DNA of 64,000 nt. It comes from Lumbricus terrestris (taxonomy: Eukaryota; Annelida; Clitellata; Crassiclitellata; Lumbricidae). The notes beneath the pieces are model-generated. The model did no database searches. It was given only the letters and a program-made list of their open reading frames with translations, and was not told the DNA's origin. Location of the stretch: assembly GCA_949752735.1 (NCBI GenBank), contig OX457036.1, positions 8,682,192-8,746,191 on the forward strand, read 5' to 3'. Within the stretch, counting starts at the first letter, position 1. The number at the start of each line of letters is the position of its first letter. Shown in pieces: positions 21,801 to 34,078 of the stretch. The position numbers and the translations under genes were made by a program.

Positions 21801-24800
21801 AGACCATCCTGAATTCATTCATTGATTCATTCAAGAATTTCCATAGTACCTCTCCAAGGGAACTATCGAGAAACGCTCCCAACTGTAGCACAGCAAAAAA
21901 ACACAGTTTTGAGTTGAAAAATTCTTTGAACAGTAAGAACCACAGCAAGCAAACGTAGAGATGTAGCTCTGTTGCAGCCCATTCCAGCGTGCCACTGAAA
22001 AGTCTCATTTCCGCATAGTAATTGATTTTGTTCCATTGTTTTAATTCATTGTTTGGTTCCATTGTTTTCATTAATTGTTTGGTTCCATTGTTTTCATTAA
22101 TTGTTTGGTTCTATTGTTTTCGTTTTAGCTCGATGTGTTGTTGTGCGAGAACAAGGGCATTCTGTGCGACTTATGGGACAAGGTGAAGTCCCTCTGGGAG
22201 AGGCTGAGTTTGCCCAGGGAACACCGCATTGAGTTTGAAGACCAACACTCGAGCTACTCGCATCGAACAATACTTGCTGTGAGTGATCGTTGAATTCATC
22301 AGTAAACTCTATTTACAGACTTCTAAAGCAACTCGCACAGTACATCTGATCAGAGGCGCTCCCAATGCAAAGAACCCCTTGAAAAGAAGTCTTAAGACAG
22401 CAGTTCTCAGCCTTTTTCTCGCTGTGACCCATTAATGATATTTCCAAAGTTCTGGCGACTTCAGTAATTATAAAATTTATTGGGTTAGGTTTGCTCCCTT
22501 TACAGCATTGCATATGGTGTATTTTTCACTTTCACCGGTTGAATATCTGTGTTATATATATATCATGCAATAATTGCATAGTGATAATGAATCAAAAATC
22601 AACAAAACAATTTGTGATTTTTCAATGGTAATCATTTAGAAAATTGTATAACAGCAAAATTTTAGCATAATTATGAAGTGTTTTACTTGAAATTTATTGT
22701 GAAATTTACGATATTTATCCATCAGTATGTCCATCAATTTATGTACATATTTATTCGTTTATTTTCTAAAACAACAGACCCTGGACGTACAATGTGGAAC
22801 AGCAGAGTTCAAGGTGCTGCTCTTAGTTGGTTACGTTGTACATCTGATTGTCTGTCATGATGTTTGTTATCTTGTTTATGTGATCAGCTGAAAGAGGAAC
22901 TTATTCGCTGTGAGCGTTTGAAACTCCAGAATATTCAGCAGATCATCGAAGCGACCCGAAAAGAGTTGGTCTCCTGGTGGGACCGCTGTTTCATCCTACC
23001 TGACACTCGAGCTTCGTTCAGACCATTCTACGAAGGTACCAACCTTTAGCTGCGTTCGAAGAAAGTAAATGACGAAAGTTGTTGGAGTATTAGTATGCTG
23101 GAAAATTCATTTAGTAATTTGTTCGTCCTCCAACATTAGAGTAATCCAAAAGAAAATTTTGCATCCGCACAATTGAGAATAAATAATGATTATACACACA
23201 ATGTCGTCAGAAAAAGTCTTAGGCCTAGTTAAGGCTTATTTTGTTAGCTATTTTCTCCTGTCGTTTTTTGCATATTTAGCTCTTTGAGTCCCAAATAAAA
23301 AATATTTGATGAAAAAAATTATTAAACGTGCAAAATACACTTACTTTGTTGACTAGAACACATGCCTTTTGGGATTTTGTGTAAAAAATGCTGAAAAGTG
23401 CATTTTTCGGCATAGCTCCATTTGGAGTCAATGGGCTTCAGATGACCCCAAGAATGGAATAAAACAGAAGAAATTGATTTTTTTTAAATTTGCCACAATA
23501 ATGCAAGTTGTTTGTGTAAGCAGTAATATTGAAATGAGAAACTGTGAAGACAGATAAGAAATTTAAAAGTATTGCGTTATAATGTGCTGTATTGTTATGT
23601 GTTGTATTGCATTGCATGTCATTAATTGTCATTTTATTGTAATGTTCTGTATTGTAATGTGTTGTCAAATTGCTTTGTAATGTGTTATTGTATTGTGTCA
23701 TATTGTGTTGTGATCAGGGCTGTTAATATCGCGATAAAGTATCGCAATACTTGGTATCGCCGATACTTTTTTCAGTATCGCGGCGAGTATCGCGATAGTT
23801 TAATTTTGTTGGTATCGCATGCGTATCGCCGATACTTTTTTTAGCCTGTCAGCGATACTCGATACCGATACTTTTTTGACAATAATTTATATGGTTTCTC
23901 ATCCGCTTGAATAAGTGACTCTTTGGTGTGATCTCACGATCTGTGATCTTTAACTGGAATGGACGGAAATCGAGATCTATAAATAGTCAAATGACCGGAA
24001 ACGTGTCCTTTATTAGATTGTAATCTTTGCAGAGTTAAAAATGGACTTTAATACTTATCGAAAAGTATTGGTAAAAGTATTGGTATTGGTATTGCAATAC
24101 TTTTAAGAAATAGTATTGGTATTAGTATTGCCAATACTTTTATTAGTAAGTATTGGTATTGCCAATACTTTTTCCCAGTATTGTTAACAGCCCTGGTTGT
24201 GATGATGTGATGTTGTCGTGGATGCTTGCAGAGAAGATGTCTGAGGAGTTGCTGTTGGTGCATGAGGCAGAGATCGAGTCAATGAGGGTGTACTATCGTC
24301 AGAACCAGGAGATGCTCGAGAAGGTGGCCAAGCGTCAGCAACTCTGGGAGGAACTGCTTGATTTGGAGGTCGGCTTCAAACCTTTTGTTTCCGTTGTTTT
24401 TGACATGAAGAAGTGTATTATATTATTGTTATATTTATAAATTTATATAGCGCCTTTCGCAGTGCACACTAATCAGAGGTGCTCCCAGCGCGAGAGACCA
24501 AAAGAGAAAAAAAAGTGGTCTTGAGACACCAAGGAGAGGCTCTCGTGAAATGCAGATGCTTTGGCATTGTTAACATTGGATGCAGATCGAAAGACTCCAA
24601 AAATGAAAGCTTTGAGAAGTGTCTATTTATTTGCTTAGGGAAGGCATAATGAGTAGAATTGTTCCATAGCGCATGAATTTTTTAATGTTGTCGATTAAGA
24701 ATATTTTTTATATATTTCTTTTAATGTTTCTAGGTTTATTGGATTACTGCAGTTTTTTTGTGATGCTTGCATTTTGAATTTCAAAACTCTGTAGTTCGTC

Positions 24801-27800
24801 ACATTAGTAGGATCGTGTTTGTTGTGTAGGACGGCGTGTGATATGTATATCTTAGCACTCTAATGACATGTTCTCAGTTGCTTTTAGTTTACTCTAGTAG
24901 CTAAAGTGCTACGTTGTTTGTACTATTGTAAAGCTAGTAACTAAGTGTTTTCTTTATTACATTGCTGATACATTGAAGAAGAAGAAGCTTCTTTCATTGA
25001 TTGCTGAAGAAACTCTTTGGAAATGACCCCAGATATATGCAATGAAGACTTAACTGTTGGGGTCCTCAGAAGAACAATTCTCGCGTGCATTTCCTGTTGC
25101 TTTACAACCGATGTTCTTTTGTTTTGCAGCACAAAGCGAACAATCCCGATCGGTTCCTGAATCGCGGCTGCAACCTTCTGAAGGAAGAGAAGGCACGAAA
25201 GAAATTGGCGTTCGAGTTGCCAAAGGTATTGCCAGTGTAGACAATTAGCTACTAAGTAGTTAGGTAAACCATTTCTTACTATATACAATTAGTCACTGAG
25301 CAGTTACTATTGAAGCTACTAACAGATAGCTATTAACCAAGTAGTTACTGAACAAGTACTACAGATTTGCGTACTTCAGAAGCTACTAATCATCATCATC
25401 ATCAAAATCCTTGGGCTATGCCCGTAAGTGTCCGACGCCACTCTCTGTCTGAGTCTGTCTCGCGTCATGCTGCCCAGGTTCAACCAGTCCGGTCAGCAGG
25501 TCTGCTCCATACCATTAACATCTTGGAGCAGCTCGACCACCTTGTCTGATTGAAGAGAATATTGGGAGAGAGGCACGAAGGACACTGGGTCAATGCCCGT
25601 ATGTGTCCCACGCTCTCTCCCCCGACTCTCTCCACTGGTCTGTCCTGACCGGCCTGTGCATGTCAGCTCCACATCATGACACCTTGAAGCATCTGGGTCG
25701 CTATGTCACTTGTGCCGTGGGTTTTGGGGATTTCTATGGTCTTGGTCTTTTACTGCCAGTGTATCTCCACCCATCTGGCAAACCTTCCTCATTTTATCCG
25801 GGCTTAGGACCGGCACAGGGAATTTGTTGGTTCCCTGTGGCAGAGGATGGATGCAGTTTAACGTCGTGCCCAGGACCAAAGCTACTAATAGTTAGCTATT
25901 AAAGTTTCCTACTTGACAATTAACTACTAAACAGTCACTAACTTAATGCACTGTGCAAGAACAGCTGTGCCATGCTAAAATTCTGATTCTGTTGCATAAT
26001 ACTTTAAAAAAATTATTTTCAATTTGCACATTTTATATTTTAATGTATTGTATATTTTAACGTATTGTATATTTTAACGTATTGTATATTTTAACGTATT
26101 TTATATTTTAACGTATTGTATATTTTAACGTATTGTGTCTTTTAACGTATTGTGTATTTTAACGTATTGTATATTTTGACGTATTTTATATTTTAACGTA
26201 TTGTATATTTTAATGTAAATACATTTTAATGTATTGTATATTTTAATGTATCTCTCTCTGCATTAATGTGTCTGCCATCCACTCTGTGGTATACAATATG
26301 TATGTTTAGTTGTGGTTTTGATTTGCAGATCGAACATGAAGTGTCGTTGCAGATCAGAAACTGGGAGAAGATGACTGGGAAACCTTTCCTGCTGTGCGGT
26401 ATGCCATTCGAAGAATACATCAGGAAGCAACGTGATGATTTTATCGCTGAAAAAGAGAACGAAAGACTGCAAAGGGTAAGAAATGACAACAGCATCTCAG
26501 TAATCTAGTCCACGTGAATAATAATGACGACAATTTCTATGGCGTCGTAACACAGCACATGCCATTACAAAGGAACCTCTACAAACGCAATCGGTCAAAG
26601 GTACGCCTTAGAAAACATATATGTCTTCAGTCGAGATTTGAAAGCCTCAACTGAGTTGACCGAAATGATGAGGTAAATACTGATCCAGGGTACTTGTTCA
26701 TTCAGTCGAAAAATTTATCCAGCTGAGAAACTGATTGTGTCTAAATACGGATCCTGCATAAACATTTGTTGTGCAAGTAAGTTTGCTTGCAAACTCCATC
26801 ACCTTGGAGAGATTATTGAAAATCACCGTACAATTCTTTGTATGCATATACACACATAGGTTGTGAATCCAGGAACATATCATCCATTACAATACTGAAA
26901 CTGCTATGGGTATGGTTAACTCTGTCACATTTTGTACTAATCTAATCTGATATGAGCATTTTTAAAGCACTTCTCACAGCAGAGCTATTCAGAATCGCTC
27001 TCAGCGTGACAGGCTCGTGAAAAGAGAGATCTTCTTGCAGAAAAAAGGTACAGGTGAATTTCCAACCAGAATCCTGAGCTACGAATTCCAAAGAGGCACC
27101 CACATTAGCAAAAGCCTGATGCTGGGTTAATAAGGTTTGTGACCGAGGTACAAATAGATCAAGGCGGTCAGCAGAACGAAAATGCCATGAAGATCTAGCA
27201 GAATGGGGCTTGCACATCATGCTACGGAGACATTTCTGTGTTAAGCCCTGCAGGGACTGTTTTACTTAATAACTAGGAGCAGGGCCTTAATCCCCCTTTT
27301 ATCTTATTCACACAGAAATCAGGAGCCCCAGTGAAGGTCATTAGTCTTGTATGTGGAGATGTGCGAGTATCGAGGAAGACGTGCGACAAGTTAAACTTGT
27401 GTTCATCAGTTGTTATCTTAAGCGCTGTATGCTTGTCTAATCAATTATTATTATTATTATATTCAAGGCCGTAGCCAGGATTTGATTTCGGGGGTGTTTC
27501 TTGCCCGCCAGAAAAACTGCTGACTTTTTCAGTCATCCGGCCGAAAAATCATCAGAAAATATCGCCAATTAATTCAATTTTCCTTTTTGGGGGATGTTTT
27601 CATGGTTTTATTTCATGTTTTTTTTACATCATGTGCTCGTAGATGCATTCAATTATTTTTTACATTTTCCATTTCGGGGGTGTTAAAACACCCCCCCCCC
27701 CCCCTAGCTACGGCCTTGGTTCAAAGGGTTAAGCGCTGTGTATGCTTGTGTAATTAATTACTATTATTATTATGTATCTTATTGATTCAGCAACAGCAAA

Positions 27801-30415
27801 AGGCACGGCAAATGGAAGAGGAGATCATGTACGGAAGCAAACCAGTGACACCGGGAACAAAGCGATTCGCCGGACACACTCCGACGAAAACGCCCAACAA
27901 ATGTCGAAAGGTAAAGTCTCGCTTGAAACCGATTCATCTGCCTCTTCGATTCACTTTACTGTATACATATGACTGCACTTGTTGCAGCTTTCCATAATTA
28001 TAATAATAAAGGTCTCTGATGTTATTTCCAATAATGTCTGAGAGTTTGTTTTTCTAAATGCGTTTTGAGTCAGTTTTGCGCGATGGCCTTTGCTCTGTAT
28101 GAGTTAAGAAAAAAAATTTACGTGCTAAAGGAGTATAGAGAGATAGAGATATATAGAGAGTATGTTTTTAACGTGTTTCATATTCCTGGGGTTTGGAGCA
28201 CCTCTGAGGGATCCACTTGAATGGCCGCTATGCTAATTATCGTATTAATAATATTCATTTTCCAGTAACATGCGATAAACATGTTTTTAGATGGAGACAA
28301 CGCCATGCAAGGTCGGTTTATCAACGCACAAATCACGAACGAATATGGCGAATCTCGCTTCTCCCGTCTGCCTACCACCAAGACATAAGGACAAGGTAGG
28401 TTGCTTCCTGGAAAGAGGGTTGTTGTTGCAAGGTTTCATATTCATGAGTTGGCATTGTGTGAGTTTTCTTGAAAGGCTTCTGAAGATGTTATGTTTGTAA
28501 AACATGTGTTAATAGAAGGTTTCGTGCTTGTTGACTGTTTACAATGTAGTAAGTATATTAAAACTTTGATGGCATTTAGCGACCAGTAAATGTAGTCAAA
28601 GCTTTTTAATATTTTGCACTGTGGGTTTCTTGTTCAATATGTACAGAAAAACAACATTCCTTTGAAATATATCAATGTTATTTTTCTTTGGACCACCCTA
28701 ATAGGTGTGCATAAAATTCACTAAATTATAAACAGTTTAGATGTCCCAACCTAACTGAATATCGGAATGTCAAACGGGAAGTAAATAAAATTCAATACAC
28801 ATTAGTAGCCTTTCGTGATAAGGACATAAGGTATCACATAGAATTCTCTAAGTATTAATAATAATAATAATAATAATAAATGATAATAATAATAATGGAG
28901 TAAAGACAAGCATGTTAAAAGATCGTAAAAATTATATGATGGGGTTATAAGTGGTGCATCCAGCAGTTGTGATTTTGTTGATTAGTTGCAATATTGTTTT
29001 TAATTAATTACTACATCTGCCAATTTATGCTTTTTAGCACGACCAGATTCCTTCGGGGTCGTAATCCTATTGATCCCCTTACTGTTAGCATGTTTTTCTA
29101 TTGCACTTCCTTTTGTCATTGTCAATACCGTTATTTGGATTCAATAAAATTTCGTTTTAATAGTTAAGTAAATGCTAGAGAAGAACAATACGTTTTTAAA
29201 GCAACCCTGGTGCATTGTATATCATTTATTCTTTTGTTTTGCAGCCTGCTTTGTCAAAGGCCGTCAGCAGCCCGTCAATCGACCGTCTGACCGAACATAA
29301 CCGTGCGTCCAGTTGTCAGACCCTGAACGCCAACATGGCGATGGCGGGAATGACGGTCGTCGCGTCGTCGATTGGGATCACCAACAGCGACCCAGACCTC
29401 AGCTCAATGTCGCTTCTATCAGTCGGACTCTACGACGACTTTGCTGTAAGTATCTTCGTTGGGTTGGGCTGGGTTGGGTTGGGTTGGGCTGGGCTGGGCT
29501 GGGTTGGGTTGGGTTGGGTTGGGTTGGGTTGGGCTGGGTTGGGTTGGGTTGGGCTGGGCTGGGTTGGGTTGGGTTGGGTTGGGTTGGGTTGGTTGGGTTG
29601 GGTGTCATCTCCTTTTTTTGCCTAGTTCCAAAACCTTGAACTTGGTATGTGAACTTTTTTCTCCGCTTAGCTGCACAAGTGGAGCTTATTGTTCTCTGCT
29701 CGTTTGACTGCAATCAGGTAGTGCGTGCCTTCTTCGTGACTGGCCCTGTGACTTGGAATGCGCTCATAACTACTCTTTGCTAAATTATGCCTATTGGTCT
29801 CTTTGTCTCGTATCGCTCTGTTCTTTTAAAAACTGTCCTATTAGACCAAGAGTAGGCAACCTTGAAGAGGCCTATCAATGTAAGCAGTTGTATATTTGGA
29901 AATAGCAGCCCAATCCTGTTGCTTTTTGTATGGCTCCATTTGTGCTTAATGATTGCATGTTTGATATCTATTTAGTTGATACGATTTCAAGTATAATAAA
30001 CATACTTTCAAATTTGCTAGATTGTCTTTGCTCTAGCTAGCCAGTGTGTAATGTATGTTACTACGGGTACATTGTTTGTATGTGCACTTGTTATAGCGCC
30101 CCTTCAAGCTAGCTACTCAGAAGCGCTCCCGACTACAGCACGGACACTGAATCGGAGTTTCACACCGAAGCGCTGAGCAGTTGCGAGTGAAGGACTTGCC
30201 CAAGGTCCTTACACGGCGACTTGAGGTGGAGTCGAACCTGCAACCCTTCGGCTGCAAGGCAACGAACATACCTACTACACCACCGCACCCCTGCGTATTG
30301 GCTTGGAGAACCACGAAAATAATAATTGCTTAATTTGTTTCTTCAGAATGGTCTGAACAGAACATCAAAGCCGAACATTCGAAGTACTCTTGCACCAAAG
30401 GGAGCTTATTTTTAA
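18892..30415 (+). CDS. PRC1: PRC1/Ase1/MAP65 microtubule-bundling protein, twelve exons, start missing
   Basis: Exons 18892-19147, 19978-20211, 21001-21168, 22129-22278, 22888-23035, 24232-24368, 25130-25225, 26329-26475, 27791-27910, 28291-28395, 29245-29445 and 30347-30415 join in phase to about 609 residues; human PRC1 has 620. The protein crosslinks antiparallel microtubules at the anaphase spindle midzone and is needed for cytokinesis. The first exon here begins one base before an in-frame codon and holds the IWDEIGI helix of the dimerisation region. Coiled-coil rod exons follow. Exons 5-8 form the spectrin-like microtubule-binding domain, with ASFRPFY and RFLNRGCNLLKEEK. Exons 9-10 carry TP sites (VTPGTKR, HTPTKTPNK, TTPCK) in a basic stretch, like the CDK sites and nuclear signal of the human tail. 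Most introns have good GT-AG ends; the donor of exon 6 (GTCGGC) is weak. The start codon must be in an unrecognised upstream exon. Confidence 0.88.
20212..20485 (+). repeat. 18-bp minisatellite starting at a PRC1 splice donor
   Basis: About 15 copies of GTGAGTGGAGTGGAACGG-like units start at the first intron base after PRC1 exon 2. The first unit is 21 bp and most of the next are 18 bp, so the exon frame stays open for about 55 codons. Units 2 and 3 (20233 and 20251) repeat a full GTGAGT donor. Confidence 0.9.
21245..21500. repeat. Dispersed repeat with CCCCTTCAAG...CAGAGGCGCTCC head
   Basis: Member of a non-coding dispersed family that starts with a TATATAGCNCCCCTTCAAGNNAACTATTCAGAGGCGCTCC block. 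Diverged relatives lie at about 22325-22400, 24435-24600, 26950-27230, 54070-54120, 55365-55420, 60600-60790, 61060-61270 and 63410-63610. The head is the inverted 3' tail of the SINE at 9418. Confidence 0.6.
23715..24195. mobile_element. hAT-type MITE built of GTATCG/GTATTG arrays
   Basis: 481 bp; ends CAGGGCTGTTAATA and TATTGTTAACAGCCCTG with perfect 8-bp duplication GTTGTGAT (23707-23714 and 24196-24203). The left half is a GTATCGC/CGATACTTTT array, and the right half is the partly mirrored GTATTGGTATTG array. It ends 36 bp before the acceptor of PRC1 exon 6 (24231). Confidence 0.9.
25391..25879 (-). mobile_element. Retroposon with ATG-repeat tail, SINE or short LINE end
   Basis: A 10-bp duplication AGCTACTAAT flanks the element (25381-25390 and 25880-25889). 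On the minus strand it ends in a GAT repeat, the polarity of a retrotransposed copy. Its interior has two related CCGTAAGTGTCC/CCGTATGTGTCC blocks. A TCCAGGCTTGGGACTGGCAC-like segment recurs near 6497, 16009 and 17790. No coding potential. Confidence 0.65.
26030..26250 (+). repeat. 17-bp minisatellite TTGTATATTTTAACGTA
   Basis: About a dozen copies of a 17-bp unit in PRC1 intron 7, ending roughly 80 bp before the exon 8 acceptor. Confidence 0.9.
27464..27718. mobile_element. MITE with CAAGGCCGTAGC ends
   Basis: Inverted ends CAAGGCCGTAGC and GCTACGGCCTTG. No clean target duplication, but the flanks share a longer GTTAAGCGCTGTATGCTTGT duplication. Related to the outer element at 46285-46983. 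Confidence 0.6.
28858..28895. repeat. (ATA)n microsatellite
   Basis: Short AAT/ATA trinucleotide run in PRC1 intron 10. Confidence 0.9.
29459..29602 (+). repeat. GGGTT/GGGCT G-rich minisatellite at a PRC1 donor
   Basis: About 144 bp of GGGTTGGGTTGGGCT units that start 14 bases after the donor of PRC1 exon 11. The transcribed strand of the pre-mRNA is G-rich, with dozens of GGG runs. It is not the TTAGGG telomere repeat. Confidence 0.93.
30075..30300 (-). mobile_element. tRNA-derived SINE, inverted copy
   Basis: Minus-strand copy of the 9418 family, diverged, with the pol III B-box region (GGTTCGACTCC), the GGACCTTGGGCAAGTCC core and the GGGGCGCTATAACAAGTGC tail. It ends 47 bp before the last PRC1 exon. 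Confidence 0.75.
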
Positions 30416-30580
30416 CGTGGACTTCGATTATTATCGGTATTTACTAGATGAAGCATCATTTGTTTGTGTTGACTTGAAGTCACACACAACCGTGAATTGT
30501 TTTCTGTTAAGAATTAAACTGTTTTGTACATAATTCAAAGGTGGCTGTGAATACATGTTGTCGTGTAGCTTGTTGGGCTC

Positions 30581-30875
30581 CATGGGCGTCCGCACATAGG
30601 GGCAGGAGGGGCACTTGCCTCTCACCCCTGGAAAATTTTCCCTATGTTTCCAACTACTATTGTTTTTTGGTTTTCAATATTTCTTTGTACTAAACCCTCA
30701 ATGACACTAATCATGCACAAAGTGAAACTGTGAAATTTACATTTGGAAACCTCTATATAAAAAATACCCATGTTCTTAATTAACCGCATCGCAGTTTTCA
30801 AGCTCTTGCTAAAAGAATTAACCGCGACCATGGTTTTTGCCCCCCCACCCTGAAAAATATCTGTGGGCGCCCATG
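30581..30875. mobile_element. MITE with CATGGGCGTCCGCA ends, in PRC1 3' region
   Basis: Ends CATGGGCGTCCGCA and TGTGGGCGCCCATG. The flanks do not show a clear 8-bp duplication, so the copy is older than the relative at 3987-4422. It probably lies in or just past the PRC1 3' UTR. Confidence 0.6.
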
Positions 30876-33800
30876 CATGATCCAAACCAGTTTCTGTAAA
30901 TTGTTATTTGTTTTGAAAGCAATAGACGGGAAAGACATCGTGAGAATAGCCTTGAGTTTCTTGGAAAAAAATGGGAAAGAGAGGAAGATGTCCTTAAGCA
31001 GCCATGGGTGCGGAGTGTTAGCGACTCCATTTTCTCAGCCTCAGCATGTGAGGACAGACGGGGCAGTCCTCTTCCTCACCATCCCATCTTCCCACTGACA
31101 GTGTACGGCCAGTGTACTCGTATAACTGAAATAATGGCGGTTTTTTTAATCTTTTTTCAAAGTGCAAATAAGGGGAAAGACATCATGATAAATTATTAGA
31201 TGTCGTTTTTATCTTAATACCGCTGTTTATTGCTATCTGTTGGATTTGGTTGCCCGCATGATAAAATGAATTGTGCTGGTACTGTGTGCAGTTTTTAGTT
31301 ACTAAAACGTCTTAATCATACGTGATGATTGTTTATCATCTTGTATATTTTTTTATTACGGAAACAGTTGATCATGCGCGTGTCTGTTTAACAAATCATC
31401 CTAATCGTCTAGAGTTGTAATTTTACGAAATCCTCAAGATGATATCAGTTGTGATTATTTTTAACTCATCTTAGATGATTTTGGTTTTCAAGTCGTCACA
31501 ACTGCATGCAGCAATGAAATCGTAAATGAAGATGCCAGTACGTGACTCGAGTCTTTGCTTATAAAAATCACTGATCGTTTAAGCTACCATAAATGGATGT
31601 TTGCTGTCTTCACTTCTGATCCTTCAGACTGTTGGGAGTCTGTTGCACGTTTCTTCATGTCTCCTAAATATTTACTTTTAACATCCTACCGTCCAAGGAA
31701 CGTGTATCTTAATAGTTTGAGGGAAGATGTCTTATGTGCCATCAGCTTACATCAGCTTACATAAAGTGTACTAATTAATTTGCCTGCAGCACAGGACAGG
31801 AATGTTTTCTAGGTGTTAAGAGCTATTAATCGAGTCAATTTATCCCAACCTTGTAACTGTGTCATGTTGGTTTTTCCGTTGAACAAATATATGTATTTGT
31901 TTTCATGCATTTAAAACATGTTTTGCTTTTCTATGGAAGGAGCAGACAGTAAAATGCCAGCAAGCTTAAAACATATTTATAAACAGAACTAAATTTATTT
32001 TACTAACAAAGGTTGAATTTCTTATCAGTGACTGATAGATACTTAGTTATTCATCGTTTGTATTTATTATTCAGGACTTAAGCATATCATTAATTTTCTT
32101 CCAAGTTTCTGGAGTATCTCAGTATGCAGGTATGTGCAATATCTTGCACTGTTTGTAGATGAAGATGGTCTCATGCTACACTTTCACTCTGGTTGAATTG
32201 TGCTGTACAGTTAAAATGGAAAAGTGTTTGTAAATAACTGAATGGGCACCTATACGGTAATTATGCCATCTAGTTTGTTTTGTACCATTTTTACCCTGCG
32301 CTTATGCCAAGAGAGTAGAAACCCCGTCTACGGACTTTGCGATTACGGGTGTTGAAAGAGAACAGTAAATTTTGTGGTTTCCTCAATGTGGTGATTTGGA
32401 CGAGTTTTGTGTGTGTTTCCTTCTCTACCTCTGCATTTCGTTTCACACGGAGGTAGAGAGGTCTTTAAAGGCCCTATATAAATGTTGCAGGCTCCAGAGA
32501 TACGTACTCTATCTAGCCAGCTGATTGAGCAGTTGTATTTCAACTTGCAATGTGCAATTCTACCCACAGACTTTGAGTAAGGCCTTAATATACTGTTGCT
32601 TATTTCCAACATTTAATGTATGTCACATTGTCACTAGATCATGGTGCTATTAAAATGTTAAAATTGGGTGAATTAGATGTGTTCATGATTTGGAGGTCAA
32701 ATCTCGTGTCAACCTCTTTGTAGATTATGACTGATTGCTGTACTTTGCCATCAGCTGTTGATTTGATTGTCATTTTGATTGTGGTAATTAACTAACAAAT
32801 CGTCGGAAATTTATCTTAACAATTGTGACATTTTTATGAATTATGATTGATTTTTCAAGCGATTATCTGGCTGAAGTTAAAATATCAACTGGATGAGTGA
32901 GTGACTGATTAAGCCAATTGTCAATCTTGTGTCTTTTTAATAATATTAAGTGTATTTATATTGTGGGACATTTTGTATAAATTGTCAGCATTTCTCTTAA
33001 TTGGAGAACAATGAATTTTAGAATTTAACTCCTTTTTACGATCATTCGAATGAATAGCAGTTTCGTTTGCCAATGTTTGTCTTTGAGCTGTGCTCCTGCC
33101 AAGCATGGTTCTAGTATATTTATAAAATGTGGCAGCTTGTATAAATTGTTAGCACTTGTCTGAATTGTAGAGCGATGAATTTTAAAGTTAAACACATTTT
33201 ATGATTGTTTGAGTCGCAGTTTGTGTTGGCTGGTCAAGCTGTGCGCTGCGTTGTCCAAGATTGTGCAAAAGAAATGTGTTTTTTCATTGGTGTTTTGTGC
33301 CGTGGAATAGATTGAGTTCCATGATGCAGCTTTTTTTTACGGGTGCCGAGAATTTAGGATTATGTGTGTTGCACTGAGTCTGCAGCACAGAAATAATTGG
33401 TTGGGAGTTGTTCAGACCTGTTGTTTTCGTGCATTTGAAATTACCAAACAACAACAAACGGATGACAGTGACTCTGCTTTGTTATGTAAAAAAATAAATG
33501 TGGAAATTTCTCTGATTTGTTACTATTACTTTTGTTACATAAATATAATAATTACTATCATTATTCATTAGTCAATTGATGGCTAAGTAAAAAATGAGCG
33601 AAACTGCATTAAGCTATTAATTAATCGAGATTAATTAGCTTGTACTTAAACACGGAAAGCTCATTGTTATCTTGGAGATTTTTTTGAATAAAACTTATTA
33701 TTACTGCAATGATATTACTATTTTAACTATTATTATTCAAAAATGTGTGCGTAAGCATCAATGGTGATTTGAGATGTGATGAGAGGAGGCTGAAGAACTG

Positions 33801-34078
33801 GCGATGGACATGGATGACTGGAGGAAGTGCATTGCCCGATGTGCAGACCTGCACGGGAAGAACTAAATACTAAGTAGGTATGTTATTATTTTTATTAAAT
33901 TATTCTTCATAAATATGTGCATAAACAGGTTGGCATAGCGACGGACTATGGAGTACAAAGTACTACAAATGTCTTGCAATTCGAGTCCAGGTCTCTGTAT
34001 CTTTGCTGCACCACTATATTATACGCATAGTAGGCTATAGTGACTTGAAACAATTTAGAAAGAAAACTGCCTTGCTAA
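30876..34078. other. Intergenic AT-rich DNA
   Basis: No gene recognised apart from a LINE tail at 33783-33866. Short frames here show no family resemblance. Confidence 0.5.
33783..33866 (+). pseudogene. Fragment of LINE reverse-transcriptase C-terminus
   Basis: An open frame of 27 codons, EEAEELAMDMDDWRKCIARC followed by ADLHGKN and a stop, resembles the tail of LINE ORF2 proteins (A.DRd.WR......HG.N). No upstream part survives. Confidence 0.45.

Noticed and set aside
29459..29602. Interstitial telomere repeat
   Set aside because: The unit is GGGTT/GGGCT and not TTAGGG, and the array is confined to an intron.
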